Shown here in pieces: positions 1-5,230 of a stretch of 5,230 bases of DNA. The notes beneath the pieces are model-generated. The model worked only from the letters and a program-made list of their open reading frames with translations, had not been told where the DNA came from and made no database searches. Position numbers and translations under genes: made by a program. This DNA is from Myxococcaceae bacterium (GTDB lineage Bacteria; Myxococcota; Myxococcia; Myxococcales; Myxococcaceae): the NCBI GenBank assembly GCA_018262385.1, contig JAGSPQ010000338.1, positions 1 through 5,230 on the forward strand. Reading direction: 5' to 3'. Each line of letters opens with the position of its first letter. Within the stretch, counting starts at the first letter, position 1.

Positions 1-300
1 GAGCAGCGCGCTGACGATCACGATCCCCATCGTCATCGAGGCGTCGACCCACTCGCCGGCCGCGATCGAGACGATCGAGGCGAACAACAGCAGCAGCACC
101 AGCGGGCTCTTCACCTGCGCGTAGAGCAGCCGCAGCACGCCGGGGCCCCGGTGCTCCGCCAGCGCGTTGAGGCCGTGGACCTTGAGCCGGGCGCGCGCTT
201 CCGCCGCCGACAGCCCCTGCGGCCCGGTCGCCACGCGGGCGAGCGCGTCGGCGGGGCTGCCGCTCCAGAGTGACGCGGGGCTCTCGACCCCGGGGCTCAT
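1..300 (-). CDS. P-type cation-transporting ATPase, N-terminal fragment (Mg/Ca/H-type, MgtA-like)
   Basis: Only the first 100 residues lie in the window; the gene continues past the left edge, so the phosphorylation motif (DKTGT) and the ion-binding helices cannot be seen. Residues about 12-58 match the cation-ATPase N-terminal domain: a short helix, then GLSAAEARARL, then HGLNAL, the usual 'GL(S/T)xxEAxxRLxxyGxNxL' signature. Residues about 59-82 (KSPLVLLLLFASIVS) form the first membrane helix and GEWVDA leads into the second, as in MgtA/PMCA/PMA-type pumps. No HMA copper-binding domain or CxxC motif precedes the first helix, which argues against CcoI/CopA. The ATG overlaps the stop of the upstream polyferredoxin as ATGA, with no clear Shine-Dalgarno sequence, so it is probably translated by coupling to that gene. 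The transported ion cannot be assigned from this fragment. Confidence 0.88.
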   Translation of the reverse strand, partial: MSPGVESPASLWSGSPADALARVATGPQGLSAAEARARLKVHGLNALAEHRGPGVLRLLYAQVKSPLVLLLLFASIVSIAAGEWVDASMTMGIVIVSALL

Positions 301-1238
301 GACTTGCGGCCGGGAACCCGCAGCGCGAACTTCAGCGCGTCGGTCGGGCAGGCGGCGATGCACTTGCCGCAGCGCTCGCAGCCGCTGTCGAGCTGATCGG
401 TCATCGGCTGCTGGCCGAGGTTGCAGACGACGTCGCAGACCGTGCAGTCGGTGCAGTCGGGCGGATGGCGCACCACCCGCACCACCGACGGCGCGCCGAG
501 CAGCGAGAACATCGCCCCCCCGGGGCAGAGGCTGCGGCAGAAGCCGGCGCGGGAGACGAAGGTGTCGAAGAGGAACGCGCCGCCGACCACCACCGCCCCC
601 AGCGAGAGCGAGCCGAAGAACACCAGCCGGAAGGCCTCCCGGCCGAGGATCGACGGCGGGTAGACCAGCGGCAGCACCTGGACCCCGAGCACCGCGCTGA
701 CGAACAGCACCGCCACCAGCACCAGCCGGGCGGTCACCCGCGGCACCTTCGCGTCCGGCGGGCGCAGGCCGGCGCGGGCCAGCAGCCAGCGGGCGGCGTT
801 GCTGGCCGCGAGGATCGGCAGGTACGGGCACAGCCAGCCACAGAAGAACCGGCCCAGCAGCAGCACCAGCAGCAGCGCCGGCGCCGCCGACCACAGCAGC
901 AGCCAGGACGGCCCGCGGGTGAGCAGCACCCCCGCCAGCGCGAGCGGGTCGACGAACTCGAGGCCGAAGAAGGAGAACGCCCCCGGCATCCCCAGCAGCG
1001 GCGGAGTCGAGGCGGTGAGGCCGACCGAGCCGGTGGCGGCCGCGGTCGCTCCGAAGCCGGCCAGTCCTCCGCTCTGCTGGCCGAGCGCCTTCAGGTGCCA
1101 CAGCGGCAGGCCGAAGGTGGTCGCCACCGACAGCGACAGCACCGCCCGCCGCGTCCACTGGTAGGCGCGGTGGTGCTTGAGGCTGATGTCCACCGGCTGG
1201 AGGCGGGAGCGCGCCTGGGCGGCCCGGGGGGAAGACAT
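297..1238 (-). CDS. NapH/NosR-type membrane polyferredoxin, two 4Fe-4S clusters
   Basis: A 313-residue membrane electron-transfer protein. About five hydrophobic segments are visible (roughly residues 32-50, 88-106, 112-132, 168-192 and 204-226). Two CxxxCP motifs lie at helix ends: C133/C137 in FFCGWLCPY and C234/C238 in CRSLCPGG. The C-terminal part carries two ferredoxin-like cysteine sets: C262, C265, C268, C272 and C287, C290, C293, C297, the latter in CxxCxxCxxxCP form. This is the architecture of NapH, the C-terminal half of NosR, and CcoG, which pass electrons between the quinone pool or membrane and redox partners. No NapG, NapA or NosZ lies nearby, so the specific NapH role is not supported. 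It is coupled to the downstream P-type ATPase by a 4-base overlap. The reading frame stays open to 1367, but ATG 1238 is preferred: the extra 43 residues are not membrane-like and would run into the desaturase start. The Shine-Dalgarno sequence at 1238 is weak. Confidence 0.88.
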   Translation of the reverse strand: MSSPRAAQARSRLQPVDISLKHHRAYQWTRRAVLSLSVATTFGLPLWHLKALGQQSGGLAGFGATAAATGSVGLTASTPPLLGMPGAFSFFGLEFVDPLALAGVLLTRGPSWLLLWSAAPALLLVLLLGRFFCGWLCPYLPILAASNAARWLLARAGLRPPDAKVPRVTARLVLVAVLFVSAVLGVQVLPLVYPPSILGREAFRLVFFGSLSLGAVVVGGAFLFDTFVSRAGFCRSLCPGGAMFSLLGAPSVVRVVRHPPDCTDCTVCDVVCNLGQQPMTDQLDSGCERCGKCIAACPTDALKFALRVPGRKS

Positions 1239-1268
1239 AGGGACAGGGCGTTGCGACAGGGGTGCCAA

Positions 1269-1275
1269 CTCCTTT
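1269..1275 (-). promoter_or_regulatory. strong Shine-Dalgarno-like AAAGGAG upstream of the polyferredoxin gene
   Basis: On the minus strand the sequence reads AAAGGAG, the best ribosome-binding match before the polyferredoxin gene. It lies 30 bases before ATG 1238, which is too far for normal use. In frame behind it are TTG at 1268 (no spacer) and CTG at 1259 (spacing 9). The true start could therefore be the unusual CTG, seven codons upstream of ATG 1238, or the motif may be fortuitous. ATG 1238 remains the default call. Confidence 0.3.
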
Positions 1276-1285
1276 CGGAACGCAA

Positions 1286-1297
1286 TTGGCGCGCCAA
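1286..1297. repeat. perfect 12-bp palindrome TTGGCGCGCCAA
   Basis: TTGGCGCGCCAA is a perfect inverted repeat with no spacer, centred between 1291 and 1292. It lies in the divergent intergenic region, 64 bases before the desaturase start and 48 bases before the polyferredoxin start. The position suits an operator for a dimeric regulator acting on one or both genes. The GC-rich core could also arise by chance in DNA of this composition, and I do not recognise it as the site of a named regulator. Confidence 0.4.
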
Positions 1298-1350
1298 AAC
1301 GGCTCCGGCGCAAGGTGGGGCTGGAATTACGGGCTGCGATTTGCAAAACC

Positions 1351-1354
1351 GGAG
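1351..1354 (+). promoter_or_regulatory. ribosome-binding site deciding the desaturase start
   Basis: GGAG ends 6 bases before ATG 1361, which is standard spacing. This supports ATG 1361 over the upstream in-frame ATG at 1262. The 33 residues that earlier start would add are neither hydrophobic nor desaturase-like. Confidence 0.7.
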
Positions 1355-1360
1355 CGTCCA

Positions 1361-2335
1361 ATGTCACCGCGCACCGAGAAGGAGCTCCTCATTGCCAGCA
1401 AGGCCTTCACCCAGGAGGTCCGCCTTCGATCCTGGGTGGCGGTGCTCTCGACCGTCGCGGTGATCGGCGCGTTGGCGTCGGCGATCGCGCTGGTGCCGTG
1501 GTGGCCGGCGCGGGTGGCGCTGGGGATCATCCAGGGGCTGGTGCTGGTGCGCGGGTTCTGCCTGTTCCACGACTTCCAGCACGGGGCGCTGCTGCGCGGC
1601 TCGGCGATCGCGCGCGGGCTGTTCTTCGTCTACGGCGAGCTGCTGCTGGTGCCGCCGACCGTCTGGCGGGAGACCCACAACTACCACCACGCGCACACCG
1701 CGATGCTGGTCGGCAGCCACATCGGCAGCTACCCGATGCTGACCCCGCGGATGTACCTCGGCCTCACGCCGCGGCAGCGCTGGCTCTACCGGGCGGCGCG
1801 GCACCCGCTGAACGTCGCCGGGGCGGTGCTGACGGTGTTCGCGATCGGGATGTGCCTGCGCCCGTTCCTCCGCGCTCCGGCCAAGCACTGGCAGGGGCTG
1901 GTGTCGCTGCTGATGGTGGGAGGGCTGGCCGCCCTCGCCTCCTGGCTGGGACGGCTCGACGTGTTCTTCTTCGCCTGGCTGCTGCCGCTGGCGGTGGCGA
2001 CCGCGTCGGGCGCGTACCTGTTCTACGCCCAGCACAACTACCCGGGGGTGAAGGTCGCGCCGCGGGAGACCTGGACCTTCACCGGGGCGGCGCTCGACTC
2101 GTCGAGCTACATGAAGATGGGCCCGGTGATGAGCTGGTTCACCGCCAACATCGGCCTCCACCACGTGCACCACCTCAACGCGGCGATCCCGTTCTACCGG
2201 CTGCCCGAGGCGATGGCCGCGATCGGCGAGCTGCAGCATCCCGGGGTCACCTCCTGGAGCCCGAAGGACGTGCTGGCCTGCTTCCGGCTGAAGCTGTGGG
2301 ATCCGGACAAGAACCAGATGGTCGAGTACCCGTAG
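1361..2335 (+). CDS. membrane fatty acid desaturase (three-histidine-box family)
   Basis: A 324-residue integral membrane di-iron enzyme of the FA_desaturase family, which inserts a double bond into acyl chains using O2 and two electrons from a ferredoxin or similar donor. All three histidine boxes are present in order: H70-D-F-Q-H74, H106-N-Y-H109-H110 followed by H112, and H267-H268-V-H270-H271. A further histidine, H225 in FYAQHNY, sits where the family often has an extra ligand. Hydrophobic segments at about 26-48, 52-68, 85-100, 153-170, 178-197 and 201-222 place the histidine boxes on the cytoplasmic face. Length and spacing (about 36 residues between boxes 1 and 2) are normal for bacterial delta-9/delta-12-like acyl desaturases; regiospecificity and substrate (acyl-lipid, acyl-CoA or other) cannot be read from sequence. 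It is transcribed away from the polyferredoxin gene and has no co-directional partner close by. The start is fixed by GGAG at 1351. Confidence 0.93.
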   Translation: MSPRTEKELLIASKAFTQEVRLRSWVAVLSTVAVIGALASAIALVPWWPARVALGIIQGLVLVRGFCLFHDFQHGALLRGSAIARGLFFVYGELLLVPPTVWRETHNYHHAHTAMLVGSHIGSYPMLTPRMYLGLTPRQRWLYRAARHPLNVAGAVLTVFAIGMCLRPFLRAPAKHWQGLVSLLMVGGLAALASWLGRLDVFFFAWLLPLAVATASGAYLFYAQHNYPGVKVAPRETWTFTGAALDSSSYMKMGPVMSWFTANIGLHHVHHLNAAIPFYRLPEAMAAIGELQHPGVTSWSPKDVLACFRLKLWDPDKNQMVEYP

Positions 2336-2361
2336 TCCAAAGCCTGCGCGGCAGCTCGATT

Positions 2362-2378
2362 GGTGCAGCTTCTGCACC
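2362..2378. terminator. possible terminator hairpin after the desaturase
   Basis: GGTGCAG-CTT-CTGCACC forms a perfect 7-bp stem with a 3-base loop, 26 bases after the desaturase stop and 19 bases beyond the stop of the small minus-strand ORF. It could serve both converging transcripts. No T-run follows on either strand, so it is not a canonical intrinsic terminator; it might instead protect the mRNA end or be fortuitous. Confidence 0.35.
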
Positions 2379-2397
2379 CGGCCTTCAGGCGCCGGCG

Positions 2398-2526
2398 TCA
2401 GCGGGTCAGGCGCGCGGCGAGCCAGATTCCGCCAAGCCCGCCGAGGGTCGAGAACAGCAAGCCCCACCACGACAGCGAGGACTCGTCCCACAGGTTGGGC
2501 AGGTAGCCACCGAGCACCGAGCCCAC
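2398..2526 (-). CDS. small glycine-rich membrane protein, start uncertain (possible frameshift)
   Basis: This frame encodes 42 residues from GTG 2526, starting MGSVLGGYLPNLW and ending GGIWLAARLTR before a TGA. It resembles widespread tiny bacterial membrane proteins of unknown function: a G-S-x-x-G-G-Y-x-P-x-L-W start, an acidic/serine turn (WDESSLS), then a W-G-L-L-F-S-T-x-G-G-x-x-G-I-W helix and a short basic tail. This recognition is from pattern memory, not a search. The start is odd. The frame has no ATG upstream, and GTG 2526 lies 16 bases after the nearest good Shine-Dalgarno sequence (GGAGG at 2543-2547). That GGAGG is ideally placed (6 bases) for another GTG at 2536, which is out of frame by one base. 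Either an atypical start is used or a one-base indel has damaged the N-terminus. It is divergent from the heme-protein gene and convergent with the desaturase. No function is assigned. Confidence 0.5.
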   Translation of the reverse strand: MGSVLGGYLPNLWDESSLSWWGLLFSTLGGLGGIWLAARLTR

Positions 2527-2542
2527 GGTGGCGCACCGGTTG

Positions 2543-2547
2543 CCTCC
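2543..2547 (-). promoter_or_regulatory. GGAGG ribosome-binding site for the small membrane ORF
   Basis: On the minus strand GGAGG precedes GTG 2536 by exactly 6 bases, but that GTG opens the wrong frame. The in-frame GTG 2526 is 16 bases away. The mismatch is the main evidence that the small gene has a frameshift or an unusual start. Confidence 0.45.
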
Positions 2548-2615
2548 AACCCGCCCATGCGCCTCGTCCGCGTCTCCTCGAATTCCGAAGCGGGTTCTTC
2601 CCCGGCGGTGCGGCC

Positions 2616-3740
2616 GTGAGCGCGCTGCTGTTGATCGCGCTGCTCCAGGCCACCCCGGACGCCGGGGCGGAGCGCCTGCAGACGGTGGCGGTGATGCACT
2701 CGGCGATGCACGCGATGGTGTCGCTGCAGCCGTACGTGGCGAGCCCCGAGGTCTTCCGTGATCCGGCGAACAAGGAGGCGATCGCGACCAGCCTGTTGTT
2801 GCTGACGAAGGTGAAGCACCGGTTCGCCGCGCCGGGCAGGCAGGATCCGGCGACCGAGGCGCTGGCGGGGCTGTTCGGCGGGCACGTCGAGCGCGCCCGC
2901 GGAGAGTTCACCAGCGGAGACACCGAAGCGGCGCGGGCCCACCTGCGCAGCATCAGCGCGCTGTGCTTTGCCTGTCACACCCGCGACGCCGTGCCGAAGG
3001 ACTTCGAGGACGCGGGGAAGCGGGTCGAGGCGCTGAGCCTGCCGCCGCTGCGCAAGGCCGAGTTCTTCGCCACCACCCGCCAGTTCGATCGCGCGGCGGC
3101 GGCGTGGAACGTGGGGCTGGCGGTCGCTCCGAAGCTGGAGGCCGACTGGTTCGAGCAGGCGTCGGCGCTGCGCCAGTACGTGGCGGTGCTGGTGCGGGTG
3201 AAGGACGATCGGCAGGCGACGCTGGCGATGTTGACCAGGCAGGCGGCGCGCAAGGATCTGCCGCTCTTCTTCCACCGGACCCTCGAGCAGTGGCGGCTCG
3301 AGGCGCGCGAGTGGTCGGACGACCCGTTCGTCGCGGGCACGGCGACTGCTGCGGCGCTGTTCGCGAAGGCGAAGACGATGGTCGAGGCCTCGGGGCTGGC
3401 GAAGCGGGCGCTGTCGGACGAGGGCCGGTTCGTGAGCATGCTGCGCGCGACCGGCTACCTCCACGCCGCGCTCGAGAAGGAACCGCGGGCGATCTGGCGG
3501 GGAGAGGCGCTGTATCTGCTCGGCGTCGCGACCGCGGCGACGCTCGACCCGCTGCTGTGGGAGCTCGACAGCCTGTACCTCGAGGCCTGCGTTCGCGAGA
3601 AGCCGCACTCGGCGATCGCGCGGCACTGCGTCGAGCGGATGTACGACCGGGCCTGGTTCGCCTGGTCGGGCAGCGGCGGCACCAACATCCCGACCGACGT
3701 CGCCCAGTTGCTGGGTGAGCTGCGGCAGCTGGCGAAGTAG
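2616..3740 (+). CDS. exported monoheme c-type cytochrome-like protein with helical/TPR-like C-terminal region
   Basis: A 374-residue protein I do not recognise as a named family. A short hydrophobic N-terminus (MSALLLIALLQ) followed by ATPDAGA suggests a signal peptide cleaved near residue 16-18. One heme-attachment motif, C117-F-A-C-H121, lies in LCFACHTRD. The stretch before it (about 20-116) is strongly helical, so residues 20-135 resemble a cytochrome c'/b562-like four-helix bundle with CxxCH on the last helix; M27, M31 and M34 are candidate distal ligands, which is inference. From about 140 to the end the sequence is a series of amphipathic helices with TPR-like spacing (for example FDRAAAAWNVGLAVAP), ending in a W-rich segment near 347-350. 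The GTG start has no clear Shine-Dalgarno sequence, but no better in-frame start exists. The gene ends 17 bases from the ccoG stop, tail to tail. A periplasmic electron-transfer or heme-sensing role tied to the cbb3 genes is possible but unproven. Confidence 0.8.
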   Translation: MSALLLIALLQATPDAGAERLQTVAVMHSAMHAMVSLQPYVASPEVFRDPANKEAIATSLLLLTKVKHRFAAPGRQDPATEALAGLFGGHVERARGEFTSGDTEAARAHLRSISALCFACHTRDAVPKDFEDAGKRVEALSLPPLRKAEFFATTRQFDRAAAAWNVGLAVAPKLEADWFEQASALRQYVAVLVRVKDDRQATLAMLTRQAARKDLPLFFHRTLEQWRLEAREWSDDPFVAGTATAAALFAKAKTMVEASGLAKRALSDEGRFVSMLRATGYLHAALEKEPRAIWRGEALYLLGVATAATLDPLLWELDSLYLEACVREKPHSAIARHCVERMYDRAWFAWSGSGGTNIPTDVAQLLGELRQLAK

Positions 3741-3766
3741 CGCGGGGGTCCTGCACCTCACCGCGC
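3740..3766. terminator. possible bidirectional hairpin at the convergent junction
   Basis: GCGCGG (3740-3745) can pair with CCGCGC (3761-3766), and an inner GGT/ACC pair (3747-3749 with 3755-3757) encloses a 5-base loop, with an asymmetric bulge. The structure spans the end of the heme-protein gene and the stop codon of ccoG, a suitable place for a shared terminator. It lacks a T-run and lies in very GC-rich DNA, so it is weak evidence. Confidence 0.3.
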
Positions 3767-5131
3767 GCTCGGCGCGACGAACCTCACCTTCTGAACCCGC
3801 CGGTCCCCCGACGAGTGGTCGGTCGCGATCACCTCGAGCACGATCGCCTTCTGCAACAGCGCCCGCTCGATCGTCACCACCACCTGAACCCGCCGATCCT
3901 CGAACGACTGCAGAATGACGGCCGGCTCGGCGATCCGGATCTCCGCCGGCACGGGGCTGGTGACGGTGAGCGAGAGCCGCGATGGCCGCGACGCCTTGTT
4001 CACCACGTGCACCTCGAACTGGTTGCGTACCGTGGTTCCCTCGAGCACCCACGGCACCCCGGCCAGCCGCAGCACGTTGGCCTCGAATGATCTGCGCTGG
4101 ATGACGGTGAACCCGAGCGCGCCGAACGCCGCCACCGCGAGCATCGCGTAGAGCACCAACCGGGGCCGGAGCACCTTGCCGACCTTCCCCTCGAGCGCGC
4201 TCAAGCTCGCGTACCGAATCAGCCCGCGCGGCTTGTGGATCCGATCCATCACCTCGTCGCACGCATCGACGCACTGCGCACAGGCGATGCACTCCATCTG
4301 CATCCCGTCGCGGATGTCGATCGCGGTCGGGCAGGCGGTGACGCACAGCTTGCAGTCGATGCAGTCGCCGAGCTTCGGCCCCGCAGGCGCCTCCTTCCGC
4401 AGGTGCCCGCGCGGCTCGCCCCGCCCCACGTCGTACCCGATCACGATCGAGTGCCGATCGTGCAGCAGCGACTGCATTCGCCCGTACGGGCACAGCACCA
4501 CGCAGAACTGCTCCCGGAACCAGGTGAAGTTGAAGTGGAGCAGCGCGGTGACGCTGACCGCCCACCCGAACGCGACCGGGTGCGCGGCGGGGCCGTCGAT
4601 CACCATCTGCTCCAGGTCGACCGCCGAGGTGAACAGGCTGAGCGCCGCGTGCGAGATCGCCAGCGAGATGGCGAGCCAGGTGGCGTGCTTGCCGGCCAGC
4701 CGCAGCACCCGCCCCGCCGTCCACGGCGCGCCGGCCAGCTTCATCCGCCGCTCGCGCGGGCCGTCGAACAGCCGCTCGATCGGGCGGTACAGCCCCTCGA
4801 GGAACACCGTCTGCGGGCAGGCCCAGCCGCACCACACCCGGCCGCGCCAGGCGGTGACGAACAACAGCGAGAACACGAACCCGGTGGCGAGGAACAGCAC
4901 CAGCCAGAAGTCCTGGGCATTGAAGCTGCCGCCGAACAGGTAGAAGCGCCGCTGCTCGACGTCGAGGTGCACCACCGGGTGCCCGCCGACGTGCACCAGC
5001 GGCGCCGCCAGGTAGATCGCCATCAACACCGCGAAGCCCACCCGCCGGGCAGTGATGAACCGCCCCCTCACGTCGGAGGGGTGAATCGGCACGCGCGAGC
5101 CGTCCGCGCGCACCGACGACAGCTGAGTCAT
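3758..5131 (-). CDS. ccoG: cytochrome cbb3 oxidase assembly polyferredoxin CcoG (FixG/RdxA)
   Basis: A 457-residue inner-membrane protein needed for, or aiding, cbb3-type oxidase assembly; in studied bacteria CcoG acts as a Cu(II) reductase supplying Cu(I) for the oxidase. Length and order of parts match the family. Membrane helices lie at about 30-48, 75-95, 148-170, 186-205 and 325-345. The paired membrane motifs are C101-G-W-A-C105-PQT and C210-V-V-L-C214-PYGRMQ. Two 4Fe-4S cysteine sets follow: C257, C260, C263, C267 and C281, C284, C287, C291. MDRIHKPRGLIRYAS is a typical CcoG stretch after the clusters. Residues about 346-457 form the C-terminal Ig-like FixG domain (periplasmic). All expected cysteines are present. 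The ATG overlaps the ccoP stop as ATGA, with only a weak Shine-Dalgarno sequence, so translational coupling is likely. It is the last gene of this operon in the window; ccoH, ccoI and ccoS do not follow. Confidence 0.97.
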   Translation of the reverse strand: MTQLSSVRADGSRVPIHPSDVRGRFITARRVGFAVLMAIYLAAPLVHVGGHPVVHLDVEQRRFYLFGGSFNAQDFWLVLFLATGFVFSLLFVTAWRGRVWCGWACPQTVFLEGLYRPIERLFDGPRERRMKLAGAPWTAGRVLRLAGKHATWLAISLAISHAALSLFTSAVDLEQMVIDGPAAHPVAFGWAVSVTALLHFNFTWFREQFCVVLCPYGRMQSLLHDRHSIVIGYDVGRGEPRGHLRKEAPAGPKLGDCIDCKLCVTACPTAIDIRDGMQMECIACAQCVDACDEVMDRIHKPRGLIRYASLSALEGKVGKVLRPRLVLYAMLAVAAFGALGFTVIQRRSFEANVLRLAGVPWVLEGTTVRNQFEVHVVNKASRPSRLSLTVTSPVPAEIRIAEPAVILQSFEDRRVQVVVTIERALLQKAIVLEVIATDHSSGDRRVQKVRFVAPSAR

Positions 5132-5230
5132 TCAGGCTCGCCCTGGGGAGCCTTTCCCGGCAGGTTCTTCCCCTTGAGCGACAGCACGAACGCGGTCAGC
5201 GCGCGGACCTTGGCCGCTCCCAGCGTCTTG
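5128..5230 (-). CDS. ccoP: cbb3 oxidase diheme cytochrome c subunit CcoP, C-terminal fragment
   Basis: Only the last 33 codons and the stop are in the window; the gene enters from the right edge. The visible residues include VRALTAFVLSLKGKNLPGKAP followed, after one residue, by GEPE. This is the typical end of CcoP: the last helix of the second cytochrome c domain (family pattern 'xxxLaayVlSL'), then a short proline- and glycine-rich tail ending in 'KxPxGE'. The heme motifs lie outside the window. CcoP passes electrons from soluble c-type cytochromes to the CcoN catalytic subunit in cytochrome cbb3 oxidase, a high-affinity terminal oxidase in the cytoplasmic membrane. The TGA overlaps the ccoG start as ATGA, and ccoP directly before ccoG is the usual gene order, which strengthens the call for so short a fragment. 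Confidence 0.85.
   Translation of the reverse strand, partial: KTLGAAKVRALTAFVLSLKGKNLPGKAPQGEPE

Larger units (their letters stand above)
1239..1360. promoter_or_regulatory. divergent intergenic region between the polyferredoxin and desaturase genes
   Basis: These 122 bases separate two divergently transcribed genes, so promoters for both strands are expected here. I see no convincing -35/-10 pair with good spacing, no FNR/Anr-type TTGAT-N4-ATCAA site and no sigma-54 element of correct spacing. The region is less GC-rich than the flanking genes around 1275-1300 and 1322-1350. It contains a 12-bp palindrome and a purine-rich AAAGGAG facing the polyferredoxin gene, annotated separately. The promoter assignment rests on gene layout, not on a recognised motif. 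Confidence 0.5.
2336..2615. other. 280-base gap between the desaturase and heme-protein genes
   Basis: No full-size gene fits here. It holds the 2362-2378 hairpin, the small minus-strand membrane ORF (2398-2526) and about 90 bases that should carry the promoters for that ORF and for the heme protein. I see no recognisable -35/-10 pair and no strong Shine-Dalgarno sequence before GTG 2616. Confidence 0.5.

Noticed and set aside
1322..1338. Sigma-54-like GG...GC element before the desaturase
   Set aside because: The GG and GC are 11 bases apart instead of 10, and the surrounding bases do not match the consensus.
1262..1360. Longer desaturase N-terminus from ATG 1262
   Set aside because: The extra 33 residues are not desaturase-like, and GGAG at 1351 clearly supports ATG 1361.
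465..1463. 332-codon plus-strand frame opposite the polyferredoxin
   Set aside because: Its Q/H/R/E-rich low complexity mirrors the hydrophobic codons of the real gene on the other strand.
1177..2619. 480-codon plus-strand frame overlapping the desaturase
   Set aside because: Same region in another frame, composed of repetitive A/R/G residues with no membrane segments or motifs.
2557..2619. 20-codon leader ORF (ATG 2557) whose TGA overlaps the GTG start of the heme protein
   Set aside because: The GTGA overlap is suggestive of coupling, but there is no Shine-Dalgarno sequence before ATG 2557 and the peptide is featureless. It could be chance.
1364..2953. 529-codon open frame on the minus strand opposite the desaturase
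   Set aside because: Lack of stops is expected in very GC-rich DNA. The plus strand has clear histidine boxes and a ribosome-binding site, while this frame shows low-complexity R/H/Q/P content.
2406..4835. 809-codon open frame on the minus strand
   Set aside because: It is a shadow: it runs antisense through the heme-protein gene and in another frame through ccoG. The protein is rich in R, A, G and P, with no domain.
1..5230. Mobile element, CRISPR array, tRNA or rRNA
   Set aside because: No spaced direct repeats, transposase motifs, terminal inverted repeats or RNA-gene signatures were seen on reading both strands.

Overview
This 5,230-base window is very GC-rich (roughly 70% or more by eye) and gene-dense. 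It looks like chromosome from a free-living, respiring Gram-negative bacterium. The GC level, the cbb3-oxidase genes and the lineage-restricted cytochrome-like and polyferredoxin genes would suit Myxococcota or another former deltaproteobacterium, but that placement is inference and no taxonomic marker is present.

Layout from left to right: (1) bases 1-300, minus strand, the N-terminal 100 residues of a P-type cation ATPase that runs off the left edge; (2) 297-1238, minus strand, a membrane polyferredoxin of the NapH/NosR type, whose stop codon overlaps the ATPase start as ATGA; (3) 1239-1360, a 122-bp divergent intergenic region holding a perfect 12-bp palindrome; (4) 1361-2335, plus strand, a membrane fatty acid desaturase with all three histidine boxes; (5) 2336-2615, a stretch holding a 7-bp hairpin and, on the minus strand, a tiny membrane-protein ORF whose start looks broken or unusual; (6) 2616-3740, plus strand, an exported protein with one c-type heme motif (CFACH) and a helical, TPR-like C-terminal part; (7) 3758-5131, minus strand, ccoG, the cbb3 oxidase assembly polyferredoxin; (8) 5128-5230, minus strand, the C-terminal tail of ccoP, overlapping ccoG as ATGA.

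The right-hand part is the end of a cytochrome cbb3 oxidase operon (ccoP-ccoG). It stops at a tail-to-tail junction with the heme protein, so ccoH, ccoI and ccoS do not directly follow ccoG. On the left, a second polyferredoxin with the same paired CxxxCP membrane motifs and two 4Fe-4S clusters is translationally coupled to a P-type ATPase. That arrangement resembles the CcoG-CcoI copper pair, although the ATPase N-terminus looks like the Mg/Ca/H class rather than the heavy-metal class. The shared theme is membrane redox chemistry: an oxidase, two polyferredoxins, a c-type heme protein and an O2- and electron-dependent desaturase. No mobile element, CRISPR array, tRNA or rRNA was seen.
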